Below, piece by piece: positions 1-9,974 of a DNA stretch of 64,000 bases (within the stretch, counting starts at the first letter, position 1; every line of letters begins with the position of its first letter). This DNA is from Culex pipiens pallens (lineage: Eukaryota > Arthropoda > Insecta > Diptera > Culicidae). Where the stretch lies: assembly GCF_016801865.2 (NCBI RefSeq), contig NC_068938.1, forward strand, positions 188,676,850 to 188,740,849. The letters are read 5' to 3'. The translations under genes were made by a program, and so were the position numbers. A model generated the notes under the pieces. That model saw only the letters and a list, made by a program, of their open reading frames with translations, did no database searches and had not been told where the DNA came from.

Positions 1-1203
1 GTCACGTTGCTTTAAGTTTAAACGAAGTCTTTCACCTAAATTTAGAAACAAAATTGTTTCCCATAAATGTTATGAATTGCACGTTGAAAAAATAAACTCA
101 ATGCATAACCGCCATTTTGGATTTTCACTAACCTTGTAATACTTTGTATTCCTTTACTAGAAAATCATAATCCAATCAGCAAACAATTTTGATTTTCACT
201 TATTCTGCAGATTCGACAAACCTTTGGCAAAGTTCTTCCTTTTTTAATCACTGTCACAAAAATCAATCTGTTTAAAATAAAAGTGTCACACCTTAATCCA
301 CGTGCGGCGCCGCGGAGTCCAAATGTTCCGACCGTTTTGCACCTGCTGCTCGAACCGTACTGGGCTACGATCGTGCCCCACCTTGGGGCCTCACTGGGTC
401 GAACAAGTGTTCTTATCAGTTGTAGCCGGTGACGGTGATAAGATAGGGCGATGGATATGGACACCGGTGAGGATGGTCCCACGGTCATCTAAATCTAGGC
501 TCTATGTTTGATTTGTGAACGGGCCCTTTAGGAGATATACCTAAAATAAAACTCCAAGAAAATGATTTTAGTTAACCCTCTAATGATAGTTTTTTTTTCG
601 ATTTTTTCCCCTTTCCAGGAGGTCGTTTTGAGAAACTTTTGTTTATCTCAATTAGAATTATTCTACCATCTACTATCATAAACTTTTGTCTTTTTAGTTC
701 TTTCATGTTTTTATAATCACTTTTTTCAATGTTTTGCTTGTTTTTCACATTTTTGTAAGAAAATGCGTAGAGGTAGAGTCTGGGACATAGCAAAAATTAC
801 TGCATACTTATTTTTACCTATAATATCGAAAAATGTTAGTTTGAAAGCCAAAGTTAACCCCAGAAAAATAACTTTTTTTAAACGTTGGCAAGGTTACATT
901 AAACAAGTCAAACTTCCAACCCTGAAATTTTCTAAAATTTTAAGAATTCATTCCAATTCCAATTCCAATGCTTTTAAAATTTCATTTTTTTGAAGATTTG
1001 GAAATTTGTTGAAAACCTGATTTTTGGTGAATTTCAGAACGAAACTCACCTTGTTGTACAAGGTTAAATTAATGTGATCATCTGATCATACTACATTGTC
1101 GCATGTAAATTCATAGATCACAGATTTTTTTGTTAGTTTAAATTTTCGATGATAAAACTTGTACGATTGACATGTAAACTTTTTCATTGTACATAGAATA
1201 TTT
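1..1203. other. AT-rich non-coding stretch, no gene seen
   Basis: No open frame with a recognisable domain is present on either strand. Most of it is AT-rich. A GC-richer block at 298-515 is listed separately. The phrase CCGCCATTTTGG at about 109-120 recurs near 39.9, 46.9 and 50.6 kb next to pogo-like remnants, so old transposon debris probably lies here. Confidence 0.6.
298..515. other. GC-rich block of unknown nature
   Basis: This block is much richer in G+C than its surroundings. Open frames cross it on both strands, but I recognise no domain in either. It could be a retroposed gene fragment, part of a SINE/LINE, or a short unique island. I see no donor, acceptor or terminal repeat that would decide. 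Confidence 0.3.
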
Positions 1204-1527
1204 TAGTGCGTCCATCCCGGGAATTCCCGGGACAAAATGCCCGGGATTTTTGTTTGGAAATTCAGTTTTTGTTGTGGAAATAGATGAACAATGATAAAAA
1301 CAAAAAAATAAGCATTGGGTTTTTTATGTTCTATAAGCTTTTGTGTTTTCATATGTTATTGTGAAGGCAGACAAAAATCAAAATACGAGTGTAACCTGTC
1401 AAAACCTGTAGGGCCACAGGCTGATGTACACACTTACGACAAACACCCAATTTTTGTACGGCGCAACAGATTTTTTCGCGCAACAGAAGAGATGCGCACT
1501 TCGGTTTGGTGGTACGCGGATAATAAT

Positions 1528-1697
1528 TAGGTTTTACGACGACTCGATTTGGAGGTTAGAAGGAGTGCACTGTTTACAAGGACTTAGCACAGTTCGATGC
1601 GGTCGTCGATTTTGTTCGGGAAAATTCGTCGACAATCGACGAAGACCATGTAAACAGTGCACACGAGCTGTCAAATGACGTCACGGCGTAAAACCTA
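1528..1697. mobile_element. Short palindromic MITE, about 170 bp
   Basis: The ends read TAGGTTTTACG and CGTAAAACCTA, an inverted pair. A second inverted pair, GTGCACTGTTTACA (from about 1567) and TGTAAACAGTGCAC (about 1649-1662), lies inside. The single strand would fold on itself, and there is no coding potential. This structure is typical of a miniature inverted-repeat transposable element. Confidence 0.6.
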
Positions 1698-1716
1698 ATA
1701 GGACCTATTCAAACTA

Positions 1717-2822
1717 TACTGCCGTTTTACGGCGATATGATGTATACGCCATTTTGGACATTTTCAATTTTATTGTACAGTCTGATAAAGAATCTTAAAA
1801 GCTACCTCCTGACGAAAGAATTTTTCAAAAAACTGCTGTGGGGCCCATTTTATTAAGCAAACAAACAATGATGTATACGCCAATTTTACTCATCATGATG
1901 TATGTATACATTGAGAATTGATAGAAGTCAAATTCAATACTGTTTGAATGTTGATTTGAGGTTTTGGGACCAAATCAAGACTGGGCAATATTTTATTACA
2001 TTATTTCGATTTCATTCTTAAGGGGAGTTCCATTAGGCATCATCCATAAAAGACGTCACGTTCTGAGGGAAGAGGGGGGTTTTGAGAAAGCGTGATGTTG
2101 CGTGTTAAAAGCATAGGGAAATCGTGACAAAGGTGGGTGGAGTAAATTTTGACTGATTTTAATGTGACGTACTTAATGGATGAAACCTTAGCCACATTCA
2201 CGTAGACACCTTTTTGAAAATTTTTGGTGACAATTGTTCATGCAAAAAATGTGTTTATGGAGCATAGACAATCGCTAAGGGAGCGTTCTTTTATTACGTA
2301 ACGCAAAAAAACGGATTTTTAGACCCCCCCCCCCCTCGTAACAAAATTTCCATACAATTTTTAAAAAATTTGTATGGAGCGTAACACGGCCTCCGACCCC
2401 CCCCCCCATTGCATTACGTAATGAAAGAACGCTCCCTAATACCTCCTCCCCCCCTTAAAGTATCCACGTGAACAATGCATTACGGGATCCACTCAGCTAT
2501 CAAAATAGCTGGCACAAAAAATAAAGCCAGCTTTGACCGCTTTGATCGAGCAATGTATACATACATCATTGGGCAGGAAAAGTAGTGATTTTTTATTGCT
2601 ATTTTTACGGCCAAATGATGTTTGTGGTTTAAAATCGTAGAGAATAAGAAAAAACAAGAAATTTAGTAGGGGCCACATTTTTATTGTTCTTTTTAACAGT
2701 TTCTACAGAGCAGATCTCAAATTAGTCATTTTAAATTGAAAAAATGAACAAAAACAGAAAATCGTGTCTACAGCAAAATCACCTCTATGGCGTATACATC
2801 ATATCGCCGTAAAACGGCAGTA
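1717..2822. mobile_element. 1.1-kb TIR element flanked by TA
   Basis: Bases 1715-1750 and 2789-2824 are perfect 36-bp inverted copies of each other. If the outermost TA is a target duplication (1715-1716 and 2823-2824), the element itself begins TACTGCCGTTTTACGG and is about 1.1 kb long. TA duplications point to the Tc1/mariner superfamily, but no transposase frame is left. A second MITE (2279-2436) is inserted inside it. The perfect ends suggest a fairly recent insertion. Confidence 0.72.
2279..2436. mobile_element. MITE nested in the 1.1-kb element
   Basis: The termini AGGGAGCGTTCTTT and AAAGAACGCTCCCT are inverted, and the pairing continues through ATTACGTAA on both sides. Two C-runs of 11-13 bases lie in the interior around a short palindrome near 2355-2385. 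There is no coding potential. Its position inside the 36-bp TIR element makes it the younger insertion. Confidence 0.68.
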
Positions 2823-3405
2823 TATAGGTATCAGCATTCATTTGACTTACAAAGGAGATCCGCAAATTGCCTAAAATTTTAAACATGTTTTATAAATTTT
2901 ATATATTTTGGCAAATTAAGACGATTGTATCGAATTAAGACAGCTGTTTTAGTATTTTTTTTGCATAACGTTTTTATTTTTTTGATTGATTTCAGTTCAA
3001 ACAGGAACAAACCAAAACAATTAGTACATCGATCTCCAAATTAATTGCTTTAAAATCTTCTGTACCTATTAAGACTGTAGTCCCAAATTTCCCTAGTTGG
3101 CGGTTATGACTTTAAGATAATTTGTTTAATATTTTTTATACAAAACATGAGTATCTCAACCTATCTAAAATTTAACTAGTATAATTTTATATGTTGTCTT
3201 TTTATTTGTTATTTAAGACATTTAAAAAGATTTTTTTATGCTTTTCTAGTCATGACATATAAAAAAATAAAAAAAATGTATTTATTAATTTGAATCATTA
3301 GATATGAAACCAAGGCACTACAAAGAACAAAAACAAAATCTATCAAGCTATTTAAAAACGACTATTCTTAATTAGATTGAAGTGTGGATTAGCACCAATG
3401 AATAT

Positions 3406-3900
3406 CATAGTAAAAAAAACATGGTAAAATAACATCTAAAAAGGGGTACATTTTTTATGTCAGAAAAAAGCTTTAATTTTACCTGTAAAAATGTTTAAAT
3501 TTACATCTGGCAGACGCTAGGAAAAAATATCTGTAATCCTAAAAAAATATTAAACCAGCGATGGTTATATCGCTGGTAACTCGTCGCTGTGAAAACTAGA
3601 TGATCAAAGCCAATGAACCTCTATGTGGTCCTTACATTATATACTGTATTTACTGCATATACGGTACATAGAGCTACATCGGCTTTGATTATAAAGTTTT
3701 CACAGCGGCGAGTTGGCCGTGCGGGTTGGGGCGCGAACTTAGTAAGCCAGATATAACTATCGATGGTTTGATATTTTTTTAGGATTACAGATAGTTTTTC
3801 CTAGCGTCTGCCAGATGTAAATTTACACATTATTAGAGGTAAAATTAAAGCTTTTTTTCTGACATAAAAGATGTGCTTTTACCATGTTTTTTTTACTGTG
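3406..3900. mobile_element. Foldback MITE, about 495 bp
   Basis: The left arm (about 3406-3600) and right arm (about 3700-3900) are imperfect inverted copies. Terminal A-runs and CATGGTAA are matched by TTACCATG with T-runs at the other end. Inner stems around GGATTACAGATA and CAGCGAT also pair. The terminal 90 bp resemble the MITEs at 26201 and 26896, so all three belong to one family ending in roughly CACAGTAAAAAA. Confidence 0.65.
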
Positions 3901-4228
3901 ATAGTATTGAGCTAATTCTATGATTTTAAGCTTGAAAATCATGCAAATATAATGAAAACATAAATTTTATTACTGTTTTAAAAAAATCCCGGGATCCCGA
4001 GATTTCCCGGGGATTTCAAAAATATTTTTCCCGTTTCCCGGGAAATCCAAATCCCGGGAAAAATAAACGCCCTAGTTTATTTTTGCATTTATTTTCAAAT
4101 AAACTATTTTTAATTACTTAAACATTAAATGTTTGGACCACAGACCGGAACAAAAATTTCCCGCATGTTTAATTATTAAAAATAATTTGACAGTAACATA
4201 ACTTTATTTATGTTTAAAGTATTTTGTA

Positions 4229-4440
4229 GAGCGTCTGCCTGTGTGGATCAATCGGACTGCGCACTGGACTCACAATCCAGAGGTCGGCGGTTCGAATCCC
4301 AAGGCAGACGCAAAAATTCTAAGTGTTAATATAGGTATTCGGTGCCCTCTCCCCTTGCCATACCTTCACACTTAGGAGACCCGGGAGGCGGAGTCTTGTC
4401 GCAAAAAGAACGATACACGCCTAACACCCATTGTTGCAAC
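4229..4440 (+). mobile_element. tRNA-derived SINE, copy 1
   Basis: The head resembles a tRNA. An A-box-like segment starts GTGTGGATCAATCGG, an anticodon-like arm has loop CTCACAA (anticodon CAC), and the B-box reads GGTTCGAATCCC. The acceptor-like ends GTCTGCC and GGCAGAC pair. Some 130 bp of non-tRNA body follow, closely matching the body of the copy at 46976-47223. A body shared with a second locus indicates a SINE, not a working tRNA gene. No clear target duplication was found here. Confidence 0.75.
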
Positions 4441-5029
4441 AGTGCTCCATAATACTTTTACTTTAAATTGAAATTTTTTGAACGAATTGAAGTAATTCTT
4501 CTTGCAAAAACTTATTTGAAATATTTAATGATAGCAATTCAATTTTCATCTAATTTAATCATGGTAAACAAAAACGTAAAAAATCTCAATTTTGCTTTGG
4601 CGTTAAAGGATTTAAATGTTATTTATACTATATCCTATTATTCTTTAAAAAGTTTACCTGGATTGTAAAAGTTTATTTTCATTAAGCAAGGTCTATTTCC
4701 AGTTGCTTCAGAAACTAATATTATCAGAATTAAAACTTGATAGTAATTGAGTTTCTTAATTTTTTCTAGAGCATTTAAAAAAATGGATCCAAAAAATTAA
4801 GATAATGTATACTTCCGTTTGAATTCCGTGAATTCCCGGGAAATTTATAAAATAATCAAATTCTGAAAATTAGGCTTCAAACACTCTGTAGAATTCCCGC
4901 CAAAAAACCATGTTCTCCTCAATCCTACAGCGCTACTTTCCCAACCAGCGGTCAATCCTGAAAACAACTTCCTCTCCCCCTCACACCCACCCACACCCAC
5001 TCACATATGTTGCAGCCGCTCCATCGCGA
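4441..5029. other. AT-rich stretch, no gene seen
   Basis: I see no domain-bearing frame and no terminal repeats. A short CCCGGG motif near 4836 may be debris of the same family as the element ends at 1204 and 4076. The last 100 bases become GC-rich and lead into the putative promoter/exon. Confidence 0.5.
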
Positions 5030-5498
5030 GGGAAAATTCTGTTTATGTTTACCCGCAACAACGCTGATGCGCCTGAGCTCTAAATGTGGGAGAGACGGGA
5101 AAAATGCTTCTTGTTTGTGCAAAGTAGAATGAGGGAAAGGTTGCACCCAGTATCACAAAGAGAGAGGGAGAGGGCGCATCGTGGGGTGGTAGTGGTGCTC
5201 GGAAAATGAGGGGTAGCATTTTCCAACACAACAACGGCAACTCATCCTTTTTCCGATATCCCGGCGAAACACGGCGGACGGGCAGGGTTGGACGGAATCG
5301 TCGCCGTGGCGCGTATTTCCGAGAGAATGGTCGAGTAGTGCGGTCGTGTGTCCCGTGTGGCCGGATAAGCAAAACCTAACACTTTTGAGGTGAAGGGAAA
5401 AGCCCAAGTGAAAATCAAGAAGAAATTGTGCACATTTTAGTGTTTGGCGCTTAACAATGGATAACTTTCAAAATGGATAGAAATCGCAAGCGGAAAAG
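5030..5498 (+). promoter_or_regulatory. Possible promoter and first exon ending in a splice donor
   Basis: This is a unique-looking GC-rich island with GAGA-type runs at 5157-5175. It ends in an excellent donor, AAAAG|GTGAGT, at 5498/5499. The strand matches the charlatan-like gene far downstream, so it may be a distal alternative first exon of that gene or of an unknown transcript. Two ATGs near the end are not convincing: the first (5457) is closed within a few codons and the second (5474) would encode only a short basic stretch before the donor. The start of transcription cannot be fixed from sequence. Confidence 0.4.
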
Positions 5499-6240
5499 GT
5501 GAGTTTAAAGAAACGTTTTCTTTTTTTCTTGGGAGGGGGTGGTAAACATATGCCGCCTAATGCGCGTTTCCCGGCCACCCCGTTACGAGAGTGGTGGCTG
5601 GGAGCATTTTTTCACCCTGCCGAAACCGTTTTTAGGGTGGTGTGGCTTTCCACCCCGAAAATGGATGCCATCCCTTCCCCGCACAGTTTTTGTGTGGGCA
5701 GGGGTGCCAGCAATTGTGTATTTTTTGTTTTGTAATTTTAATTTATTTTAGTTTTTATTTTGTTTAATGTATGCATTTACTTTGAGCTAATTGTAGTATC
5801 ATCGATTTTTTTTGAAAACATAAAATTGTCTTGTTAAGCTTTTTTTCTAATTAGGTTGGTACAAATATTTTAAAAGTTTTTGTCACCCCCCCCCCCTTCT
5901 TCAAAATTGGCCCGAAAAATCAGGGGTCAAAAAAATATTTTTACAATAAACTTCAAAATTGCAATGAAAATTCAAGTGCAACCAGCTGAAATCAAATTAA
6001 AATACATTCTCCTGTGTTTAAAATCATTTTTAGCATATTTGGGTTTATTAAAAAATCTTAAGATTTTTAGAAAATTTTCGATGCAAAATCTTTTTTTCGA
6101 TACAATTTTTGTTTTTGTAAGATCTTAAATTTTTTGAAAACTAATGATTGCAAAACAACTGAACTAGTGTAAAATGCACTTTTTTCATTTAAATGTGAAG
6201 ACTATGGCTTGTTATTTAAATTTTTATATTTTTTTTTTTT
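5499..6240. other. Probable intron, no gene seen
   Basis: The first 230 bases after the donor are GC-rich and unique-looking. The remainder is AT-rich with T-runs and no recognisable element. Confidence 0.45.
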
Positions 6241-7036
6241 ACAAAAATGACAAAAATGACAAAAATGACAAAAATGACAAAAATGACAAAAATGACAAAA
6301 ATGACAAAAATGACAAAAATGACAAAAATGACAAAAATGACAAAAATGACAAAAATTACAAAAATGACAAAAATGACAAAAATGACAAAAATGACAAAAA
6401 TGACAAAAATGACAAAAATGGCAAAAATGACAAAAATGACAAAAATGACAAAAATGACAAAAATGACAAAAATGACAAAAATGACAAAAATGACAAAAAT
6501 GACAAAAATGACAAAAATGACAAAAATGACAAAAATGACAAAAATGACAAAAATGACAAAAATGACAAAAATGACAAAAATGACAAAAATGACAAAAATG
6601 ACAAAAATGACAAAAATGACAAAAATGACAAAAATGACAAAAATGACAAAAATGACAAAAATGACAAAAATGACAAAAATGACAAAAATTACAAAAATTA
6701 CAAAAATTACAAAAATGACAAAAATGACAAAAATGACAAAAAATGACAAAAATGACAAAAATGACAAAAATGACAAAAATGACAAAAATGACAAAAATGA
6801 CAATGACAAAAATGACAAAAATGACAAAAATGACAAAAATGACAAAAATGACAAAAATGACAAAAATGACAAAAATGACAAAAATTACAAAAATTACAAA
6901 AATTACAAAAATTACAAAAATTACAAAAATGACAAAAATGACGAAAATGACAAAAATGACAAAAATGACAAAAATTACAAAAATTACAAAAATGACAAAA
7001 GTGACAAAGGTGACAAAAATTACAAAAATTACAAAA
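6241..7036. repeat. 9-bp minisatellite, about 88 copies
   Basis: The unit ACAAAAATG is repeated almost without change for nearly 800 bases. A variant ACAAAAATT is clustered near 6687-6712, 6881-6925 and 6975-6990. Small indels near 6740 and 6803 shift the phase. Because the unit is a multiple of three, long open frames of repeating amino acids appear in several phases on both strands. These are an artefact of the repeat, not genes. Confidence 0.97.
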
Positions 7037-7753
7037 AAACAAAAATAATTTTGAATGCAGAGTTTTTAGTTTATATTTCACCAAAAATAAACATACATAA
7101 AAATAATCGTAATGAAACTCAAATCATAAATCTGGCACCCCTGCCCAGCAAATCGGCCCTGTGCCGGGGCAGCCAGCCAGACCTTCCCCGGTCCCCGGCA
7201 GGATTATCGATTTTTCCCCTTGGCGTTGCAGCAGTAGCTTGAAATGGCTGCTCTGCCACTTTTCTCTCTGCCTGCTGCTGCCTTGTTCGTCAATGGGAGG
7301 AATTTCCTCCGTGTTTTTTTTTTTGCTCTGCCCCGGGAAAATGATGGTGGGTTCGGGCCGGCCAAGTTATTTATAACTCAAAACAAAAAGTTGTGGGCGG
7401 ACGGCGGCGAGAGTTAGCTTTTTTTTTTTGGGCGGGCTGTGTTGATGCTTTTTGGGGGTGGTTTAGAAAGGGAAAAAGGTTGGGAAATTTCATTCATGGA
7501 TGCTCAGCTTCGGGGAGGAAAATCTGCGAAATTGTTGCCGTGGGTGGGCTGGCTTCTTCGTGGAAGAACCTACCTACTCGAAAAGAGGCTGTTTGTGGGA
7601 GTAGTTAATGAGAACGAGAATTTATAGAGTCAACAAGACTTATCAGGGTAGTGATTATCTTTTAGATTTGATGAAATTCAACAAAAGTTAATTTTGCAGA
7701 TTTTGCTCTATGGCGTTGTGACTCTTTTTTAAATTGTATCATGGACTTGTTGC
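7037..7753. other. Unique GC-rich patch and flank of gene A, no gene seen
   Basis: Bases 7130-7600 are GC-rich with short G and C runs and several open frames, but none shows a domain. It could be regulatory DNA of the surrounding large gene. The distal end runs into the polyadenylation region of the gene on the - strand. Confidence 0.4.
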
Positions 7754-7759
7754 TTTATT
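7754..7759 (-). terminator. AATAAA polyadenylation signal of gene A
   Basis: On the - strand AATAAA occurs 17 bases after the stop codon of the ZZ-Di19-RING gene. The paralogue at 19318 has the same arrangement. Confidence 0.7.
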
Positions 7760-7775
7760 GAAGGCAAAACTGTCT

Positions 7776-8459
7776 TCAAACTTCAGCACGACAGTTTGGA
7801 CAGCTGTTATTGTCCCTCAACCATTGATTTATACATTCTCTATGGTAAGAATGACTACAGGTCAACTTCCTACAATCCTCCGCCTTCATCGATTCCTGAC
7901 AAATGCAACATTTTTCGTCTAAAAATAAATAGAAATATTATAATCCTTCAGGAAAATACTTTTTTCAGCCCATTACCTTCACTTTCAATGTCTTCCAAGT
8001 TCTTTTCCTCATCACTGCTCGCTTCACTCTCAACTTCATCCCAACTATCCACATTCTCATCGAAATGCAACCATTTTAAGTGTCGCAAAATGTTACGCGT
8101 TTGCTCACTTTGCCATACATCGCTTTGCCATTCCTCGCTAATACAGATCGGGCAATGCACAAGGTCGTGCCCACTGGCGTGATACTTACCACAGTGACCA
8201 ATCAACTCGCGAACGTTGAGCTCATCGTCCCCACAGCAAGGACATCGGAAGATTCGAATTTCATCCTGGTGCACATCCTTCAAACTTCTCTCCATCTCGT
8301 TCGGTGGAAGAATTGTCTGCACCGGATGGTAGGATCGGTGCTTTCTACTAAAACGTTTCTTCGAATGGCATTCTCCGCAGAGGTCGTATCTTTTGCAAAT
8401 AAGGCAAGCCATTCGAACACCAACTATGGGATCCGCCTTACAACTAGAGCATTTTGTGC
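7776..8459 (-). CDS. ZZ-Di19-RING-H2 zinc-finger protein (KCMF1-like E3 ligase), gene A
   Basis: Two coding exons are supported: 8459-7977 and 7918-7776, with a 58-bp GT-AG intron (7976-7919). The acceptor CAG at 8460-8462 opens the first in phase 1, exactly as in the paralogue at 19318-20035. The protein has a ZZ finger (C-x2-C-x11-C-x2-C-x5-C-x2-C-x9-H-x3-H), two Di19-type C2H2 fingers (CPCC...H...H and CPIC...H...H), an acidic linker and a C-terminal RING-H2 (CCIC, CSHSYH, REC, CPNC). ZZ plus Di19 is the KCMF1 plan; the RING suggests ubiquitin ligase activity. The RING lies on its own exon and is missed if the frame is read through the intron. The short first exon with the ATG was not found; reading upstream gives no ATG, and a transposon-like motif lies in the expected intron. 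Function is inferred. The gene could be damaged at its 5' end. Confidence 0.8.
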
Positions 8460-8839
8460 CTGGTAAAATTGGATATAATTGAAAAGATATTGACTGCACG
8501 GATAGAAATCCTGTCCGAAAATTCGTAAACAAATTGTTTTAAAATCGATAACATCGATTGTTTTCATTTTCGTTTACAATGTTTTCAAAAATGAAAACAT
8601 TCTCCTCGATTTCGAAAACTTTTGTTTTCGAAAGCGCAACTTTTGTTTTCGAAAATGCAACTTTTTCCGTCACCATTTTACGGAGCGTAACAACTGTCAA
8701 AACGCAGCCTAAATCAAAACGTCAACCCAAACGTCGTGACAGTTTGTTTGTGATTCGGGAGAAAAAAAAAAGTTGCCGGTGTCCCGAAAACAGGTTCCGG
8801 AGGGTGCCAAATTAAGTGTAGTTCGGCAGCAACAATTGC
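8460..8839. other. Upstream flank of gene A; first exon not identified
   Basis: By analogy with gene B, a tiny first exon should lie about 60 bases upstream, at roughly 8520-8540, but no ATG-bearing exon with a donor is visible. The segment CGGACAGGATTTCTATCCG (- strand, about 8498-8516) recurs near 14579 and is itself nearly palindromic, suggesting the end of a mobile element. At 8564-8660 several GAAAACA/TTTTCGAAA repeats form small palindromes. Confidence 0.45.
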
Positions 8840-9416
8840 TGCCCAAGTGTCCAGCTGCAAAGACCGCCAACAAAATCGTTCCGGTCAACCGGGACGAGAT
8901 TAAAAGTGCTTTCGGAGGTGGTGAAATCACCTGTCCGCGAAAAATCAAAGTCGATCCGCACCGCAGCCTGACAAGTGATCGAAAGGACCAGTACAGGTAT
9001 AGTTCTGAAATGAAAGACGGAGCCGTTGCCAACGACCACCCTCGAGTAGATGGAAAGTGGTCCATCGCCGGAACCTCCTCCTCATCCTGCTCCACGGCCG
9101 CCGAGGAAGATGTTGGCCAGCGGGAGGAAATCAACAACGAGCCGTTGCCGTGCTGCCGTTGATTGACGTCCCTTTGAAACTTCAAACAGAGAAGGAGGAG
9201 GAGGTGAGGTTCTCGAGGGTGGTTGTTGGCAACGGTTCCGTCTTTCATTCCAGAACTGAACCTGTACTGATCCTTCCGAGCACTTTTGTCAGAAACAACG
9301 GTGCGGATCGCATTTGACTTCTCCCGGACAGATGATTTCGCCACTTCCAAAAGCACTTTTAAGCCCGGTACCGGAACGACGTTGTTATCGGTGTTTGCAG
9401 CAGGACATCTGGGCAG
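8840..9416. repeat. Foldback element with imperfect arms of about 210 bp
   Basis: The left arm (about 8840-9050) and right arm (about 9210-9416) are diverged inverted copies. Both carry AGTACAGGT, ATGAAAGACGGA, CCGTTGCCAAC and CCACCCTCGAG in matching order when one is reversed. The arms also translate to similar peptides on opposite strands, with the residues KDQYR, MKDG and HPR kept. They therefore probably descend from one coding or retroposed sequence. The centre (9050-9210) is unique. A very long (TCC)n tract abuts the right arm. Confidence 0.7.
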
Positions 9417-9427
9417 TATTTTTTTTT

Positions 9428-9801
9428 CCTCCTCCTCCTCCTCCTCCTCCTCCTCCTCCTCCTCCTCCTCCTCCTCCTCCTCCTCCTCCTCCTCCTCCTC
9501 CTCCTCCTCCTCCTCCTCCTCCTCCTCCTCCTCCTCCTCCTCCTCCTCCTCCTCCTCCTCCTCCTCCTCCTCCTCCTCCTCCTCCTCCTCCTCCTCCTCC
9601 TCCTCCTCCTCCTCCTCCTCCTCCTCCTCCTCCTCCTCCTCCTCCTCCTCCTCCTCCTCCTCCTCCTCCTCCTCCTCCTCCTCCTCCTCCTCCTCCTCCT
9701 CCTCCTCCTCCTCCTCCTCCTCCTCCTCCTCCTCCTCCTCCTCCTCCTCCTCCTCCTCCTCCTCCTCCTCCTCCTCCTCCTCCTCCTCCTCCTCCTCCTC
9801 T
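9428..9801. repeat. (TCC)n microsatellite, about 124 units
   Basis: This is an essentially pure CCT/TCC tract about 373 bases long, preceded by a T-run. It gives long homopolymer frames (Glu, Arg, Ser, Pro) in various phases that should not be annotated as proteins. Being pure purine on one strand, it could form triplex (H-DNA). Confidence 0.97.
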
Positions 9802-9974
9802 GCAGCCACCTCAAATTGAACCACGACGACAAGAAAGGCGGCCCGGGACAAGTCGCATCAACCGAACTCGAGCTCCGTTGGCATCGTGGAGCCGATCGCG
9901 GTCAAGCTTCGGTCGTGCAGAAGGCGCTGAATACCCACACTCACACACTACATTACACTCTACCACCAAAAACT
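9802..9974. other. GC-rich spacer between repeat tracts
   Basis: This is about 170 bases of balanced composition between the (TCC)n tract and the 8-bp repeat tract. Its start weakly resembles, in inverted orientation, the sequence just outside the left foldback arm (near 8805-8840). The microsatellite may therefore have expanded inside the foldback's outer part. No gene is evident. Confidence 0.4.

Larger units (their letters stand above)
1204..4076. mobile_element. Possible outer element with CCCGGG-rich termini
   Basis: The left edge starts TAGTGCGTCCATCCCGGG at about 1204. The right edge at 3985-4076 reads, on the opposite strand, TAGGGCGTTTATTTTTCCC and is also full of CCCGGGA motifs. 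The ends are therefore roughly inverted, as in some hAT-like elements. I found no clean target duplication, and the interior is mostly other nested elements, so this may only be two separate CCCGGG-rich fragments. A further CCCGGG patch lies near 4836. Confidence 0.3.

Noticed and set aside
165..488. 107-residue frame on the - strand near the left edge
   Set aside because: It is overlapped by another frame on the + strand and shows no domain. The GC-rich block is kept only as an unclassified feature.
4229..4312. Functional tRNA-Val (CAC) gene
   Set aside because: The cloverleaf has mismatches and is followed by a body shared with a second locus at 46976, which has a target duplication. Both are therefore SINE heads.
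6174..7242. Long open frames of repeating Lys-Asn-Asp, Met-Thr-Lys or Phe-Val-Ile across 6.2-7.2 kb
   Set aside because: They are by-products of the 9-bp minisatellite, whose unit length is a multiple of three, so no phase meets a stop. They have no other sequence content.
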